DNA from: Rapana venosa
Lineage: Eukaryota > Mollusca > Gastropoda > Neogastropoda > Muricidae
Assembly (NCBI GenBank): GCA_028751875.1
Contig: CM054135.1
Span: 3,932,448-3,996,447 of the forward strand
Reading direction: 5' to 3'
DNA: 64,000 nucleotides
Shown: positions 42,313-54,690 of the stretch, piece after piece
How positions within the stretch are numbered: the first letter of the stretch is position 1
Layout: each line of letters starts with the position of its first letter
The notes under the pieces: model-generated
Seen by the model: only the letters and a program-made list of their open reading frames with translations
The model's database searches: none
Told to the model about the DNA's origin: nothing
Position numbers and translations under genes: made by a program

Positions 42313-44162
42313 GTAAGTATCATGATGTTGATGTGGTCTTCACAAGTTCACCTGTCATCGCCATCACTTTTGAGTATCCCTTGTTGCATGTCACGTCAGC
42401 TGTCTCCATCTCCTTCTGACTTCAGTCCTCCTGTAGATTTCATCTCTTGGCAACTCTGCCTCCTTGGCAATACTCACTGCATAGAAAGTAGGTGATCTTC
42501 CTTGTCTTCTCTTGTCTTCCATATTTCCTGGTGCCACAGTTCTTATTGCATGACAGCTCTTATGTTTCACAGCATATCCAGAATATTTACTTTTTTCTTT
42601 TCCCAGCCAGACCTAATACTTCAGGATTTGTGTTTAGGATTTTTTCAATCTGCTTTGGTTCGTCTTTTGGTCCAGCTTATTCATAGGAGTGTTTTGTAGA
42701 ACCACAGTCTTCACAGATTATTCGATTTTCATCTGCAGCTTTAAGAGGCAATCCGGTCACTTTTATTTTAAACAACAGGCCAAACTGGAAGTGTTTGCAG
42801 TGGTTTAAGTTGAAGTTATTTCCTAAATATTTTTCTTCCCAAAATAATGTAAGTAAGACGAACCATTGTTTTGTTTGGTATGATCATATCTTCCTTTGAT
42901 GTTTTTGGTATGTGAGGCATCAGTTGATTTGTATCACCCAAATTATGAAAATGGTCTACAGCTTCAAGGGTCTATCTATCAATCCTCATGTTTCCAGCTG
43001 AGTCATCTTGGCACTGAGTTAAAGGTCAGATATGGTGTAGTTGATTAAAAAAAATAGAAACAAAAGTCAAACAAACAAACAAAAACAAATGCTCACACCT
43101 TTGGAGATTTTCATTGCAATTGGGGAATTTGAAAAATGAAGTCGGAAGATAGGTGGGAAAATGGATGGTCTAAGAGTGGGAATCACACCACACCACAACA
43201 AACACATCAACAACACACACACACAACACCCACACAACAACACACACCACACACACTCACACACAACACACAACAGGCGCGTCACATTCACAGCATGTGT
43301 CAAAGAACAGAGTGAGTAGTGAGAAGAGAGAAGAGAAAGAAGAGAGAAGAGAGAGAGACGGAGACTCGAACTGAACAGGTTTAAAATGTACAATGGCATA
43401 GGCACAAAACAGAGAGGAGAGAGAGATGAGAGAGAGGAAGACGAAGACGAACGCGAGACGAGAGAGAGAGGAGAGCAGCTAGCTTAGAACAAAACATTTT
43501 ATTTTTCTGAGTGTCTAGTTTACGTATTACATGATGTTTTACCAGAACCTAAGAAATTAACAAACTTGGAGGAAAATGTATTTGATAAGAAGATTATAGA
43601 GGTAGAAAACCTCAACACAACACACCAACACCACAAACACACACCACACACAACACACACACACCAAATCGCTGTTTCAACAAAGATATAGCAATCAGGG
43701 GGTAAGAAAAAGAAAAAAGTTGAGAGAGAAGAGGGAGAGAGATGAGAGATGAGAGAGAGAGAGAGAAAGAGAGGAGAGAGAGAGAAGAAAGTCTATAAAA
43801 AAAACATGCTATCAAAACTGTTAAGTCATTTGACACTACTTCCCAGGAAACAATGACAAGCGTGACCTAATGAACATAACATGGTATCCACTGTACTGTT
43901 TTTCTTTACATGATTGCCGAATCTACGATTAGCTATTTCACAGAGTGATGTTGTCACAGAAAAAGCCTTTGTACATCACAGAGATGATGTCAGCTGCCAA
44001 GGTAGAGGTGAGTGTGCATCGAAGAATGGATGTGTCAGCTGAGGCCAGCAAGCAAACCTACAGACCTTTTACTGAGTTGAATTTATAGAAGAGTAGGTAC
44101 AAACTCCTCCTATCTCCTCACCTCTTCTCTCTTCTCTCTATTCATCCTCTCTCTCTCTCCTC

Positions 44163-44194
<32 letters not shown>

Positions 44195-44240
44195 CTCTCT
44201 CTCTTCTCTCTCTCTTCTCTCTTCAGCATCACTGATTTTG
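42313..44240. other. Putative intron sequence with microsatellites
   Basis: There is no exon-like frame beyond 42312. CA-rich tracts lie at 43190-43270 and 43620-43665, GA-rich tracts at 43315-43365, 43412-43475 and 43720-43795, and a CT-rich tract at 44110-44225. Confidence 0.6.
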
Positions 44241-44596
44241 GTCTCAGATTCCATGTGTCCATCAGAATTGAATCTAAACATATGCCTTTTGAGTTAAACC
44301 TTATCAGAATACATAGAACTGATGAAAACCACCCAAAAGTAACTGTAATTGAATACATTTGGGATGAGGAAAAGGCTACTGAATTTCGTTGTTTTTCAGA
44401 GAAAAGTGTCTGTATTGATGACAAATGCATACGAGTTAATAGAAAGTGATATAAATAATGCCTTGGCTAAATTTAAGGAAGAAATGCATATAGCAGGTTA
44501 TGTATGAAAAAACAAATCACAATTGGCAATAAATCTAAGCATGTTTGGTTTGATGGTGAAAGCAGAGAAAAACGACGCCATTTAAGACAAGCTTTA

Positions 44597-44629
<33 letters not shown>

Positions 44630-47600
44630 GACCCGTGACCTTGGCGGTCGTGGGGGAGACACGAAAGACGATGCCGTGGTAAGCTCCTCCATCCATCTCG
44701 GTCCTCGGCTCTGCGCAGTAGTGCCGAGTCATTCATCCTGGTCCATTCTCTGATGTTGTCCATCCATGACTTGTTCTGTCTTCTCTCTTTCTGCCACCTT
44801 CGAGTGTTCCCTGCAGTACTGTTTTTGGCAGAGTGTTGTGGCGGGTGACGTGGCCGAACCATGTCAGCTTTTTCTTCTTGACGATGGTGAGAAGGGGTTC
44901 CTGTGGACCTGCCATCCGTGTTATTTGACTCTTGACAAATTCATTGGTCTTTCGTTCTCTCCAGGATATGCCCAGTAGTTTTCTATGGCATTTTATTTCA
45001 AATGACTGGATTCGCTTTGCTGTTTCAGCATCAATGTCCAGGTTTCACTTCCGTACAGCAGGATAGTCTAAATTAGGGATTTGTAGAGCTGTAGTTTGAT
45101 TGGGAAACTGATCTCTTTACTTTTCCATATGGTGGTGAGTTTTGTCATGGAGGATGTTGCCATGGCTATTCTGACTTTGATTTCTGTCGTCGATCGCCCC
45201 GTCCTTTGTGAGTGTAGCGCCAATGTATTTAAAAGCGTCTACCTCCTCCAGTTGTTGGCCGTTCATGTAAATTTTAGCTGTGGCGTTGCACGTGCTGTTC
45301 ACAAGTATTTTACTTTTCTCCGAGCTCACCTCCATCCCATATGCTCCAGCTCTGTTCTCAAGTCTGGTCGTAAGATCTTGCAGCTTTGTGTTACTTTCGC
45401 CCATGAGGTCAATGTCATCGGCAAACCGCAAGTTGTTGAGGGGTCTGCCGCCAATGGAGATGGTAGAGTGGAAGTCATGGAGGGTCTCTCTCATAATGTT
45501 TTCCAAGAACAGATTAAACAGGACTGGAGATAACAGGCATCCTTGTCGGACCCCAACTGTGGTTTTGAAGTAGTCTCCGACCTGATTTTTCAGAAGGACT
45601 GCACTGCTTGCGGTGTTGTATAGTGCTTGAATGGTTTGCACTAGTCCTTCTTCAATGCCAAACATTCTGAGGACCTGCCACAGGCCTTCGTGCCATACTC
45701 TGTCGAAAGCATTCTTGAAGTCGAGAAGTTGTGGAACAGGTCTCTCTGATGTTGAAGATGTTTTTTCCATCAGGTGTGGCAGTTAAAAATCTGTTCGGAT
45801 TGTGCTCCTGCTGCCCTAAACCAGCTTGTTCCTCTTCAAGGTGTTCTTCTGCCTCCTTCTTTAGTCGATTCAAAATAACTTTGAGCATGATCTTGCTGGC
45901 GTGGCTGATGAGGCTGATTGTTTTATTGTTTTGGCATTGGCGTAAATTCCCCTTCTTGGGCAGGGGTATGATGAGTGATTGTGTCCATTCTGTTGGCCAC
46001 TGGTTTGTCTCCCAAATCTTCTGACAGATAGCTGTAACATGTGTGATGACTGTTTCGCCACCATGCTTGAGCAGCTCTGCTGGTATGTTGTCTGCTCCTG
46101 GGGACTTTCCTACTTATAAGCTGCGGATGGCTTCTTCCACTTCTTCCCTCAGAATAGGTAATGGCGAGGGTGCTCTTGATGTTGCTGCTTTAAGAAAATA
46201 CAAATTTGACAAAGCAGATGGCATCAGAAAATACTACACAGAAAAAAGGAAAGAATATAAAAGTTTGCTTCTAGAGAAACAGAACAAACACCAAGAGCAA
46301 GTTCTTAATACACTTCATTCAAGTTTTAAAGATCCGAAGAAGGTTTGGAAAACTGTTAAAAACATTGACTAGAAAACAAACTGTACAAAGTGATATTACA
46401 TTGAATGTATGGTATAACCATTTCAAGGATCTGTTTTCTCCAAGCTCATATGAGTACACCTGCATTGGTGAAAATGAAGTAGAAGTGGTATCTTATGACA
46501 GTAACACTGATATACGTAGTGATCTTGATTGCAGCATAAGAGAAAATTAGGTATATGATGCTCTAAAAGTATTAAAAGATAACAATGTGCCTGGACCAGA
46601 TGGCTTAATTAATGAGTTTTATAAGTATTCCAATTCATATATTGCTTCATTCCTTGTTAAACAGTTAAATCAGCTCTTTGAGCTCGAACATATTCAGATG
46701 AATGGTCAGAGTCAGTAATACATACTCTACATAAGAAAGAAGATATTAATTGTCCTGATAATTACAGAGGAATATCTTTGTTGAACGTGTGTAGTAAAAT
46801 ATATAGCTATATCTTGAACAAACGTCTTACCACATGGGCAGAGGAAAATAAGATTATAAACAAATCTCAAGCAGGTTTTCGTCAGAACTACAGTACTATT
46901 GATCACATATTTACTCTTCTTGCTTTGATACAGAGGCAGCTTCTCGATCACTGTAAAGTATATGTAGCATTTATCGATTTTAGAAAAAGCTTTTGCTTTA
47001 GCAGATAGATACCATCTCTGGGCTGTTCTTAGAAAAAACGGTATCAAAGGTAGGATGTATAGAGCGATTAAAAGTATGTATAAGATCGCTAAAGCAAGAG
47101 TATGGGTTGGTAGAGATTTAACAGGTATGTTTTTCTGCCCTCTTGGTGTAAAACAAGGAGAAGTGTGCAGCCCAATTTTGTTATCTTTTCTAATAAATGA
47201 GCTGGCCATTGACATTCAAGCTTCAGGCAAACATGGCATTAGGCTGCCCCCAGAGGACGTTTCTGAAATTATTATTTTGTTATTTGCTGATGATGTTCTT
47301 CTGCTATCTTATTCAGTAACAGATCTTCAACAATAGATGAACATTTTCAAAGATACTGCTAACAGACTTGGTCTCAGTGTGAATTTTGAAAAAATCAAAG
47401 GTTATAGCATTCATGGAAGGTGGATACATTTCATCGAAAGAGAAATGGCTATATGGAAATACAAAATTGGAGATTGTCAATTGTTACAAATATTTAGGAG
47501 TTATCTTTTCCACTGGCTTAACGTTTTGATGTGCACTAGATGATAAGGCTCTTAGAGCAAGAAAAGCAACTGTTTGTATTTTGGAACTGTTGTGGAGAGT

Positions 47601-48440
47601 TGTGAACATTCCCCATCACTATTTTTCAAATTGTTCGACTGCCAAATTCAGCCAAAGTAACATATGGCTCTGAAGTTTGGGCACTGATAGCAGACCACAA
47701 GACTATTGAATGTGTTCATACATTTGCGTTGAAAAGGTTACTCATTGTCAGTATCAGAACACCTGATGCTCCAACTTATGCAGAGACTGGAAGACATCCA
47801 CTCTATATGGTTACTTACATTAGATTATAAAATATTGGCTGAAGATGATAACAATGCCTGAACATAGACTTCCTCTAAAAGCTTACAAAATGTTGTACAA
47901 CATTCATTGCAACAATAAATATACTTGGGTTTCCAAAATATGTTTTTCATTGTATCTTATGGGTTTGGTCATGTGTGGGAAAACTAAGGGGTCACATGTC
48001 TTTTTGCGTGAATTCAGACAGACTTATAGATTTTTTTCATCAGGACTGGAATAGTGATGTCTCTGGAGAACGATTTTTATTTTATACAGCCTTTAAGTCT
48101 GTTCCTGGTCTTCCACAAGTCGTGTTTAAAGTGAAGAATTTTGCTGTAAGAAAACAGTTGTTACTTTTTAGGTTAGGTGTCTCACCATTAAAAACTCATA
48201 GGTATCGACATGTTGCTCAAGCAGTAGAAAGCTTTTTCTGTCTATTTTTTAAAGTTGCTCTTGAATCTGAAGTTCACTTTTTGTTGGTGTGGCCAGTATA
48301 TTGTGAAATTAGGGGAAAATATCTACCTGGTAAATTTTTCTCACGACCGTCAGGGTTTGCAGCGACACTTCTGATTGGCAGTGAAAAACATTCTAAAATA
48401 CTTGCATGGTATATAATCAAAGCTTTTCGTGGAAGATCTT
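44240..48440 (+). mobile_element. LINE with C-terminal endonuclease, RT and zinc-knuckle region, interrupted by another LINE
   Basis: The plus-strand order is: C-terminal endonuclease (44240-44450), linker (K-H-V-W-F-D-G-E-S near 44537), then after the nested LINE the linker continues (R-K-Y-Y-T-E-K-R-K-E near 46220). RT follows: D-N-Y-R-G-I-S-L-L near 46757, Q-A-G-F-R-Q-N-Y-S-T near 46870, V-A-F-I-D-F-R-K near 46965, G-V-K-Q-G-E-V-C-S-P near 47150 and L-F-A-D-D-V-L-L near 47285. A C-terminal region lies around 47975-48440. Many frames are broken. It sits in the presumed receptor intron. Confidence 0.82.
44604..46186 (-). mobile_element. RTE-like LINE nested in the LINE at 44240
   Basis: The minus strand contains the RT (open piece 45117-45770, with D-F-K-N-A-F-D-R-V and F-A-D-D-I-D-L-M-G) and the C-terminal domain, ending in (GAT)n at 44604-44627. 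GCTTTAAGAAAAT at 44591-44603 and 46187-46199 is an exact 13-bp target-site duplication, and the host LINE's reading continues on each side. It is 5' truncated within the pre-RT linker. Confidence 0.95.
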
Positions 48441-48776
48441 AGAATAATCAAAAAAAATATATAATATGCTTGCATCATTTTTGGTGTGCCATTTATGTTA
48501 ATGAGAATGAGTTTATTTCAAGTTATTTGCATTTATATGGGCATGTGTGTATGGTGTTTGTGCATGTATGCTCGTGCGCGTGCGTGTATGTGTGGTTTAT
48601 GAGGGAGAGAGGGAGAAAAAGAGAGAGAGAGTGCACATTAGACTGATATACATACAGCCTTGAAGCTGTTGACAAATTAATGTGAAGTGTTTTTCTTTCA
48701 TTTGTTTTGCTTTCAAGATGTTCTGAAGCTCATGTCCTGAGCATATGGCCTGGAACATTAAATGTTCCGAGTTCGA

Positions 48777-48864
<88 letters not shown>

Positions 48865-48868
48865 CCTC
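48441..48868. repeat. LINE 3' leader remnants and (TC)n microsatellite (48777-48868)
   Basis: 48441-48776 is probably the 3' untranslated part of the LINE, ending near A-C-A-T-T-A-A-A-T-G-T-T-C-C-G-A-G. A (TC)n tract of about 90 bp follows. A short GA/TG-rich patch lies at 48540-48630. Confidence 0.75.
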
Positions 48869-48869
48869 A

Positions 48870-49556
48870 GATCGCAATAGATATAATGACTATAGATCAT
48901 TTAAAACCATTTTTGAAAGAGAAAAATACATTTATGATATTGATACCTACTGCTTTAGGGTTGCTGCGTCTCAAGTACGATTTAATGTCCTGCCACTAAA
49001 TGCAAATGTGCATCGTTACAGCGATTCTCTTCAAAACAAAAACTGTCCTTTTTGTATGTCAGTCACCGAAGACGAACAGCATTTTCTCTTTGATTGCCCC
49101 ATGTATTCGGATCTTAGAAATAAATTCTTGGGTAATTTAACTAAAGTTCCCATCCATATGTTGCTGCAAGTATCAAATATTCACAAGATGCACAGTGTTT
49201 CCCGATATGTCTTCCACTCAGTTAACAGAAGAAAGAGATGTATTATATAAATTTAACATATGTTATTGAGGTTGTTTTGTGAGCTTGGATGATTGATTAT
49301 TTTTTCCTTTTGATAGTGCACTCGAGATGTCTTGAATTTACATCCTGGGTCAAGCACAGGTTTATGTTGCACGATGTTAGTTCCTTTTCAGTGTAATTTT
49401 GGTTTCAATGTTCCATGCCAATTTTTCTGTTTCTAAGTTGGATTGTTGTATGTTTTGAAATCTAGCAACATGTTCCTGTAGTACTATACCCATTTCCCCA
49501 GCTAGTTATATTGTAGACTAAGGCCGAAGTACCTTTAAATTGCTTCACAGTTCTCT
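48870..49556 (+). mobile_element. Second copy of the same LINE family, C-terminal end and 3' untranslated region
   Basis: The frame from about 48870 to 49250 reads Y-D-I-D-T-Y-C-F-R-V-A, then C-P-F-C and E-D-E-Q-H-F-L-F-D-C-P-M-Y, the C-x2-C-x-H-x-C knuckle of the family. The 3' end contains A-A-G-G-C-C-G-A-A-G-T-A-C near 49520 and a CT tail. The same 3' end recurs at 50505, at 55750 and, more diverged, at 61028. Confidence 0.75.
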
Positions 49557-50440
49557 CTCTCAAGGATGATGCAGATATTACAGGGTGGTCTGACGATGAT
49601 ACGGATATTGATGATGATGTCAATGATGTTGATGAGGATTAGGTAGATGTTGAATATAGTGATGATGATATGGATGTTGTTGAAGATGGTGAGGTAGAGG
49701 TTAAGGGTTATGATGGTGACAATTATGTAAGTATTGATGGGGTTGATGCTGATGTGGTTGATGAAAATGGTGATGATGTTACAGATGGGGAAGACGAGAA
49801 TTTTGTTTTGTGTGTGTGTGTGTGTGTGTGGTGTGTGGTGTGGTTGGTGTGGCGCGCGCCGTGTGTGTGTGTTTTGGAAAAACTGAAAATGAAAAAATAT
49901 TTTTTCCCTTTTATTATTTATCTATTTATTTTCGAAAGGACGATGATGATGTAGATGTTTGGGAGAAGGATGGCGATGATGATGGAAATGTTGGAGGTGA
50001 TGTTGATGTAGATGCTGAAGGTGACGATGGTGGTGATGGTAACGATGGCGTGGTTGTTGAGGGTGATAGTGGTGGCGATAACTATGATGGAGATGTCAAA
50101 GATGAAGATAATGACAATAATGTATATATTGAAGATAACGATGGAAACGATGATGAAGATGATGATTATGACCATGATGCAGAGATTGAAGATGATAATC
50201 GTGACGAAAATGACTATACAGTTGTAGAAGATGGTGATAGTGTAGATGATGAAGATGATGATGATGTTGATAATGATGGTGTAGAGGATGAAAGTAATGA
50301 TGGTTATGTTGATATACTGGCTGCAGCTGCTGCTATAGGTAATGAAGATGCGGATGGTGATGATTATGTAAATGCTGAGATGATGATGGGGATGATGATG
50401 ACTAATGCTGTATGCCTGCAGAATTGAAATGTGAAATGGA
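49557..50440. repeat. Diverged (GAT)n/(GATG)n satellite with an inserted GT tract
   Basis: Nearly all triplets are GAT, GGT, GTT or GAA variants. The long Asp-rich frame (to 50427) is a by-product. A (GT)n patch with G-C-G-C-G-C lies at 49808-49870. Copies of the LINE 3' end flank it on both sides (49510-49556 and 50495-50590). Confidence 0.8.
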
Positions 50441-50494
50441 TATAAACGTTTTTTGCTATGTCTTACTCCCCCTTCCCCAAACATGTTTTGTATA

Positions 50495-50548
50495 GTGGCC
50501 CAAGGCCGAAGTACAATAAACCTTTTCAGTGTTCAGTGTTCTTTTCGT

Positions 50549-50606
<58 letters not shown>

Positions 50607-50622
50607 CTCTTTTCATGTATTT

Positions 50623-50664
<42 letters not shown>

Positions 50665-50690
50665 GATATATATATTATATATATATATTA
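50495..50690. repeat. LINE 3' end followed by (TC)n and (TA)n tracts
   Basis: The 3' end with C-C-G-A-A-G-T-A-C-A-A-T-A-A-A precedes (TC)n at 50552-50608 and (TA)n at 50628-50690. The TA tract is also the 3' junction of the minus-strand LINE to the right. Confidence 0.85.
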
Positions 50691-50692
50691 TA

Positions 50693-53600
50693 TCTGTTCC
50701 CGTAGTCTGACGACGTGGGGCACCCTCAAAGACTCAAAACCAGTTCCCTCATTCTCTCTCTGTTCTGCCTTTCTCAGGGTTTTGTTGAGTTCTAGGCCTG
50801 TCATATTCGCTGTATGTTATCCTCCCAGCTCTTCCTTGGTCTGCCTCTTCTTCTTCCTCTTGGACAGTGCCTTGCAAAACTGTCTTTGTAATTCTTGGGA
50901 TCTTGGACATGCCCATACCATTTAAGTTTACGCTTTTTCACGATCGTTAGAAGGTTCTCATAGGGTCCAATGGTTTGCTGGATTCTATTATGCACGCTTT
51001 CGTTGCTTATGTGGTCTTTGTAGGAGATGCCAAGGAGTCTCGAAAGCATCTCATCTCCACGCCTGTACTCTTCTCTCCAAATCTGCAGTCAGGGTCCATG
51101 ATTCACAGGCATACAGAAATATGGATATGACAAGGGAGTGCATTAGTCTGATCTTGGAGATAAGTGAGATATTCTTATCTCCAGATGGTGTTTAGTTTTG
51201 ACAAAGCTGTTATTGTCTGTGCAGTCCTGCATACTACTTCTGGCTTGGATCCCTGGTCTGATACAATGGCTCCCAGGTACTTAAGCTTTGAACTGTTTCC
51301 AGCTTCTGGTCATTAACCTGATATCAGTGCTAATGCCGTTGGTGTTATTAGTCATCAGTTTGGTCTTCTCTGCACTGATTTCCATGCCGTATGTTTTGGA
51401 GGCCTTATTCAAGTGTTCTGTTAGGCTGGTAAGCTCTTTTTCTGATCCTGCTATTCCATCAATGTCATCTGCGAAGCGGAGGTTTGTGATCGTTTCGCCA
51501 CCAATGCTGACTGATCCTTCATGATGTTCCAGTGCATCAGCCATGATTCTCTCAAGGAAGATGTTGAAAAGAGTGGGTGAGAGTAGACAGCCCTGCCTTA
51601 CTCCAACTGTTGTTCGAAACCATTCTCCAATGTTGTTGTTGTAGTACACTGCACTGGTGGCCTCGCTGTACAGCTGTTTGATGACTCTGATCAGGTTTGC
51701 ATTGATGCTGTACAAATTCATGGTTGCCCACAAAGCTGCATGCCACACCCTGTCAAATGCCTTCTTAAAATCGATAAATACGTGGTAAAGGTCTTGTTGA
51801 TGTTGAAGGTACCGCTCACATAGTATTCTGAGGTTGAATATCTGTTCTGTTGTGCTGCGCCCTGCTCTGAAACCTGCTTGTTCCTCAGCAATGATGGTCT
51901 CTGCTTGTGGCTTCAGTCTATTCATATTATCTGCAGCATGACCTTGCTTAGGTGGCATATGAGGCTGATTGTGCGGTAATTATGGCATTGTTGTAGATTT
52001 CCTTTCTTGGGAGGGTGATGATGAGTGACTGTGTCCATGGTGTTGGCCATTTTCCTGTCTGCCAGATCTTGTTGCAGATTCTTAGTAGGGTCGCTGATCA
52101 TGGCTTCCCCTCCAGCTTGGACAACTCAGCTGGAATGTTGTCAGCCCCTGCTGACTTCCCTTTTTCAGCGATCGGACTGCTGTTTCCACTTCTTCTCGGA
52201 GGATAGGGTGACTGTCTGTGTCTTTGCTTTCGGGTACATTAAGGACTTCTGGATCTCCTGCGGTTCTATAGTTATACAGGTCGGAGCAGTATTCTGTCCA
52301 TCTGTTCAGATATCCTGGTCGTCAGTGAGACACTTCCCATTTTTGTCTTGGATTGTTAAACCTTTTCTCTGTTTCGTGCTAGTCAGTCTTTCACCAGCTG
52401 ATATGCTTTCTTGCTATTGTTTTTCTTGATGTTCTCTTCAATGTCTTGGCACTGTCACCGATCCATTTCTCTTTCTGCCTCCGTCATGGACTTCCTGATT
52501 CTTTTGTTGACTGCCCTATATTGTTCTGCTCTTTCTTTTGTTATTTTTCTTTTTCTTCAACTCTCTACGCTTGTCGCATAGTTGTATGATGTTAGGTGTG
52601 ACCCATGGTTTTTTTGACTGGTCGATGTTTGCCAGAAGTCTGTTTGCTGTTTCAGTCACTGCTGTATTGAAACTATTCGTCAGTGTATCTATGTCTGAGT
52701 CTATCACAGTGAGTGCTGCAAACTTTCCACCTATCCTTGCTTGAAAAATTTCTAATACCTCTGGGTCCTTCAGCTTCTCGAGGTCAAATTTGATCCTGAT
52801 GTTGTTCCGCTTGTGGATTTTCTTTAGACGTAGTCGGAAAGTCATCATCACAAGATCATGATCACTCCCTATGTCTGCTCCTTGAAAACTTCGTGTCTGT
52901 GCGATTTAACGCTAGACTGAAACCGTCTTTTCACCATGATGTAATCTATTTGGTTGTGGTGTTCTCCATTTGGGCTATGCCATGTCCATTTTCTGGATTT
53001 CTTGTGTGGGCCAAGTGTATTCACTAGCTGGAGATGGTTGTTACTGGCAAAACTCCAGGATGTCTCAAGCCTCTTTCATTTGATTGGTTATTACAATGTG
53101 GCCCACAAACGCCCTCCAGTCTTTCCATGCATCTTCTCCTACCTTGGCGTCCAGTCACCTTGCACAAACGAGGATGTCTTTCTTGGGAGTTTGATTCAGA
53201 ACCTCTTGTAGCTGGTCATAAATTTCTTCTTTGGCTTCATCTGTGCAGTCTGATGTAGGGGCGTATGCCTGTACTATAGTTATGTTAAAGGGGGTTGCTC
53301 TCAAGCGGATGGTAATAAGTCTGCTGGACACAGGATGACAGCTCATGACGGTGTTCACGGTGTCTTTGTGAACGAGAAACCCCCGCCGTGTTCATGTTTA
53401 TCCTGTTTTCCACTGTAGTATAATTTGTGGTCTTCCTGGGTCGTTGTTTCTCCAATGTTTTTCCACCTGACTTCGCAGAGCCCAAGGATGTGCCATTGAT
53501 ATCTGGACATCTCATGTGTCAGTTCTTCCACTTTGCCTGCAGCCTTAGTGTCCGTACATTCCATTGTGCCAATGATGGTGTTGTTTCTGGCACGAATTTT

Positions 53601-53862
53601 GCTGCGTTTTACATCAGTAGCATACTTTCGACATCTGTCCTGATGAGCAACAGAAGGCGCGGTCCTTGGTAACCCGGGCGACGACCGATCCGGTATGGAG
53701 ATTCTGGCTGTCTTTTTCATGGGTTTATCTTGGGCAAATCAAACTGGCGGAGCCCATCCCTCTCAGGTCGGATTTTTGATTGGGTTTACTCCCCACATGT
53801 GGCAGGTGGTACTGGGTTACATGGTTACCAGTAGCAGAGGGAGTCTCTGACCTGACAACATA
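50693..53862 (-). mobile_element. RTE-like LINE, near full length (unit A)
   Basis: Minus-strand order: 5' leader (53862-53720), endonuclease (53720-53150, with W-H-I-L-G-L-C-E-V-R-W near the start), a linker (L-E-K-L-K-D-P-E-V near 52780), RT (51958-51281; D-F-K-K-A-F-D-R-V, G-V-R-Q-G-C-L-L-S-P, F-A-D-D-I-D-G-I-A) and a C-terminal domain (K-W-Y-G-H-V, K-S-W-E-D-N-I) to about 50790. It has frameshifts and stops between domains. It belongs to the same broad family as the other RTE-like copies but a different subfamily with a TA-rich tail. Confidence 0.85.
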
Positions 53863-53872
53863 TATATATAAT

Positions 53873-54109
53873 ATGCGCTTTGATTTGTTGGGGCCTTGAT
53901 TTGTTGATTTACCAGATTCAGCGCTATATAAATTCCAAAATTATTATTATTATTTATATATTATTATATGATTTTTTCTATATAATTATATATAATATTA
54001 TACATGTGTGTGTGTGCGCGCGCGTCGTGTGTGTGTGTGTGTGTGTGTGTGTGTTGTGTGTGTGTGTGTGTGTTGTGTGTGTGTGTGAGTGAGAGAGAGA
54101 GAGAGAGGA

Positions 54110-54160
<51 letters not shown>

Positions 54161-54165
54161 CTATA
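53873..54165. repeat. SINE-like tail plus (GT)n/(GA)n microsatellites (unit A)
   Basis: G-C-G-C-T-T-T-G-A-T-T-T-G-T-T-G, then A-G-C-G-C-T-A-T-A-T-A-A-A-T and (ATT)n at 53941-53952 form a typical short-retroelement 3' tail. (GT)n runs at 54005-54087 and (GA)n at 54089-54158. Confidence 0.8.
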
Positions 54166-54266
54166 TGTTGTGAGGCCCTACACTGAATAAACGCATTCGG
54201 TTTGTTACATGCTACAAACGTAGTAATCATCCAGTAATGAAATTCTGCTGCATGTTTTGTAGTCAG

Positions 54267-54474
54267 ACATTACACCCTGCATTTAAAGGGAGGCATGGGG
54301 AACTGTTGCAGGCCGTGGCTTATGCAGTGCAGGAGGTCAACAAAGGGGATTTACTGCCGAACAACATGAAGCTGGGCTTTGTCCTGCTGAACACTTGCGA
54401 CTCCAAGCGGGTCAACCTGGCGAGTGCTGCCTCTTATTTGCCTCAGACCGTGTGTTCTAAAGAGAAGAGTAGGC
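54267..54474 (+). CDS. Class C GPCR ligand-binding exon, duplicate A
   Basis: This is a copy of the exon at 59564-59771 with the same 208-nt length and an intact frame: G-R-H-G-E-L-L-Q-A-V-A-Y-A-V-Q-E-V-N, then L-L-P-N-N. The acceptor T-G-T-A-G-T-C-A-G lies at 54258-54266. The donor has an extra T (C|GTTAAGT where copy B has C|GTAAGT), which weakens splicing. It differs from copy B at five sites, all changing amino acids. It is either an alternative exon, a dying exon or an assembly duplicate. Confidence 0.75.
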
Positions 54475-54537
54475 GTTAAGTTTCCTTTCTGCAATGATGG
54501 CATCTGTTTGTTCCATGCTTATTACCTAGAGGCAATG

Positions 54538-54539
54538 AT

Positions 54540-54570
<31 letters not shown>

Positions 54571-54690
54571 GACCACGCACCAGCACGCACGCACACACAT
54601 ACGCACGCGCGCACTCGACGCACGCACGCACGCGCACACATATTCACACACACACATATGCACCCTCGCACACACATACACAGACACAGC
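54538..54690. repeat. (CA)n/(CG CA)n microsatellite (unit A)
   Basis: CACACA and CGCACG-type repeats. Confidence 0.95.

Noticed and set aside
49810..50427. Long Asp-rich open frame, as a possible acidic protein gene
   Set aside because: It is a translation of a diverged GAT repeat with a GT tract inside, and it has no start context or exon signals.
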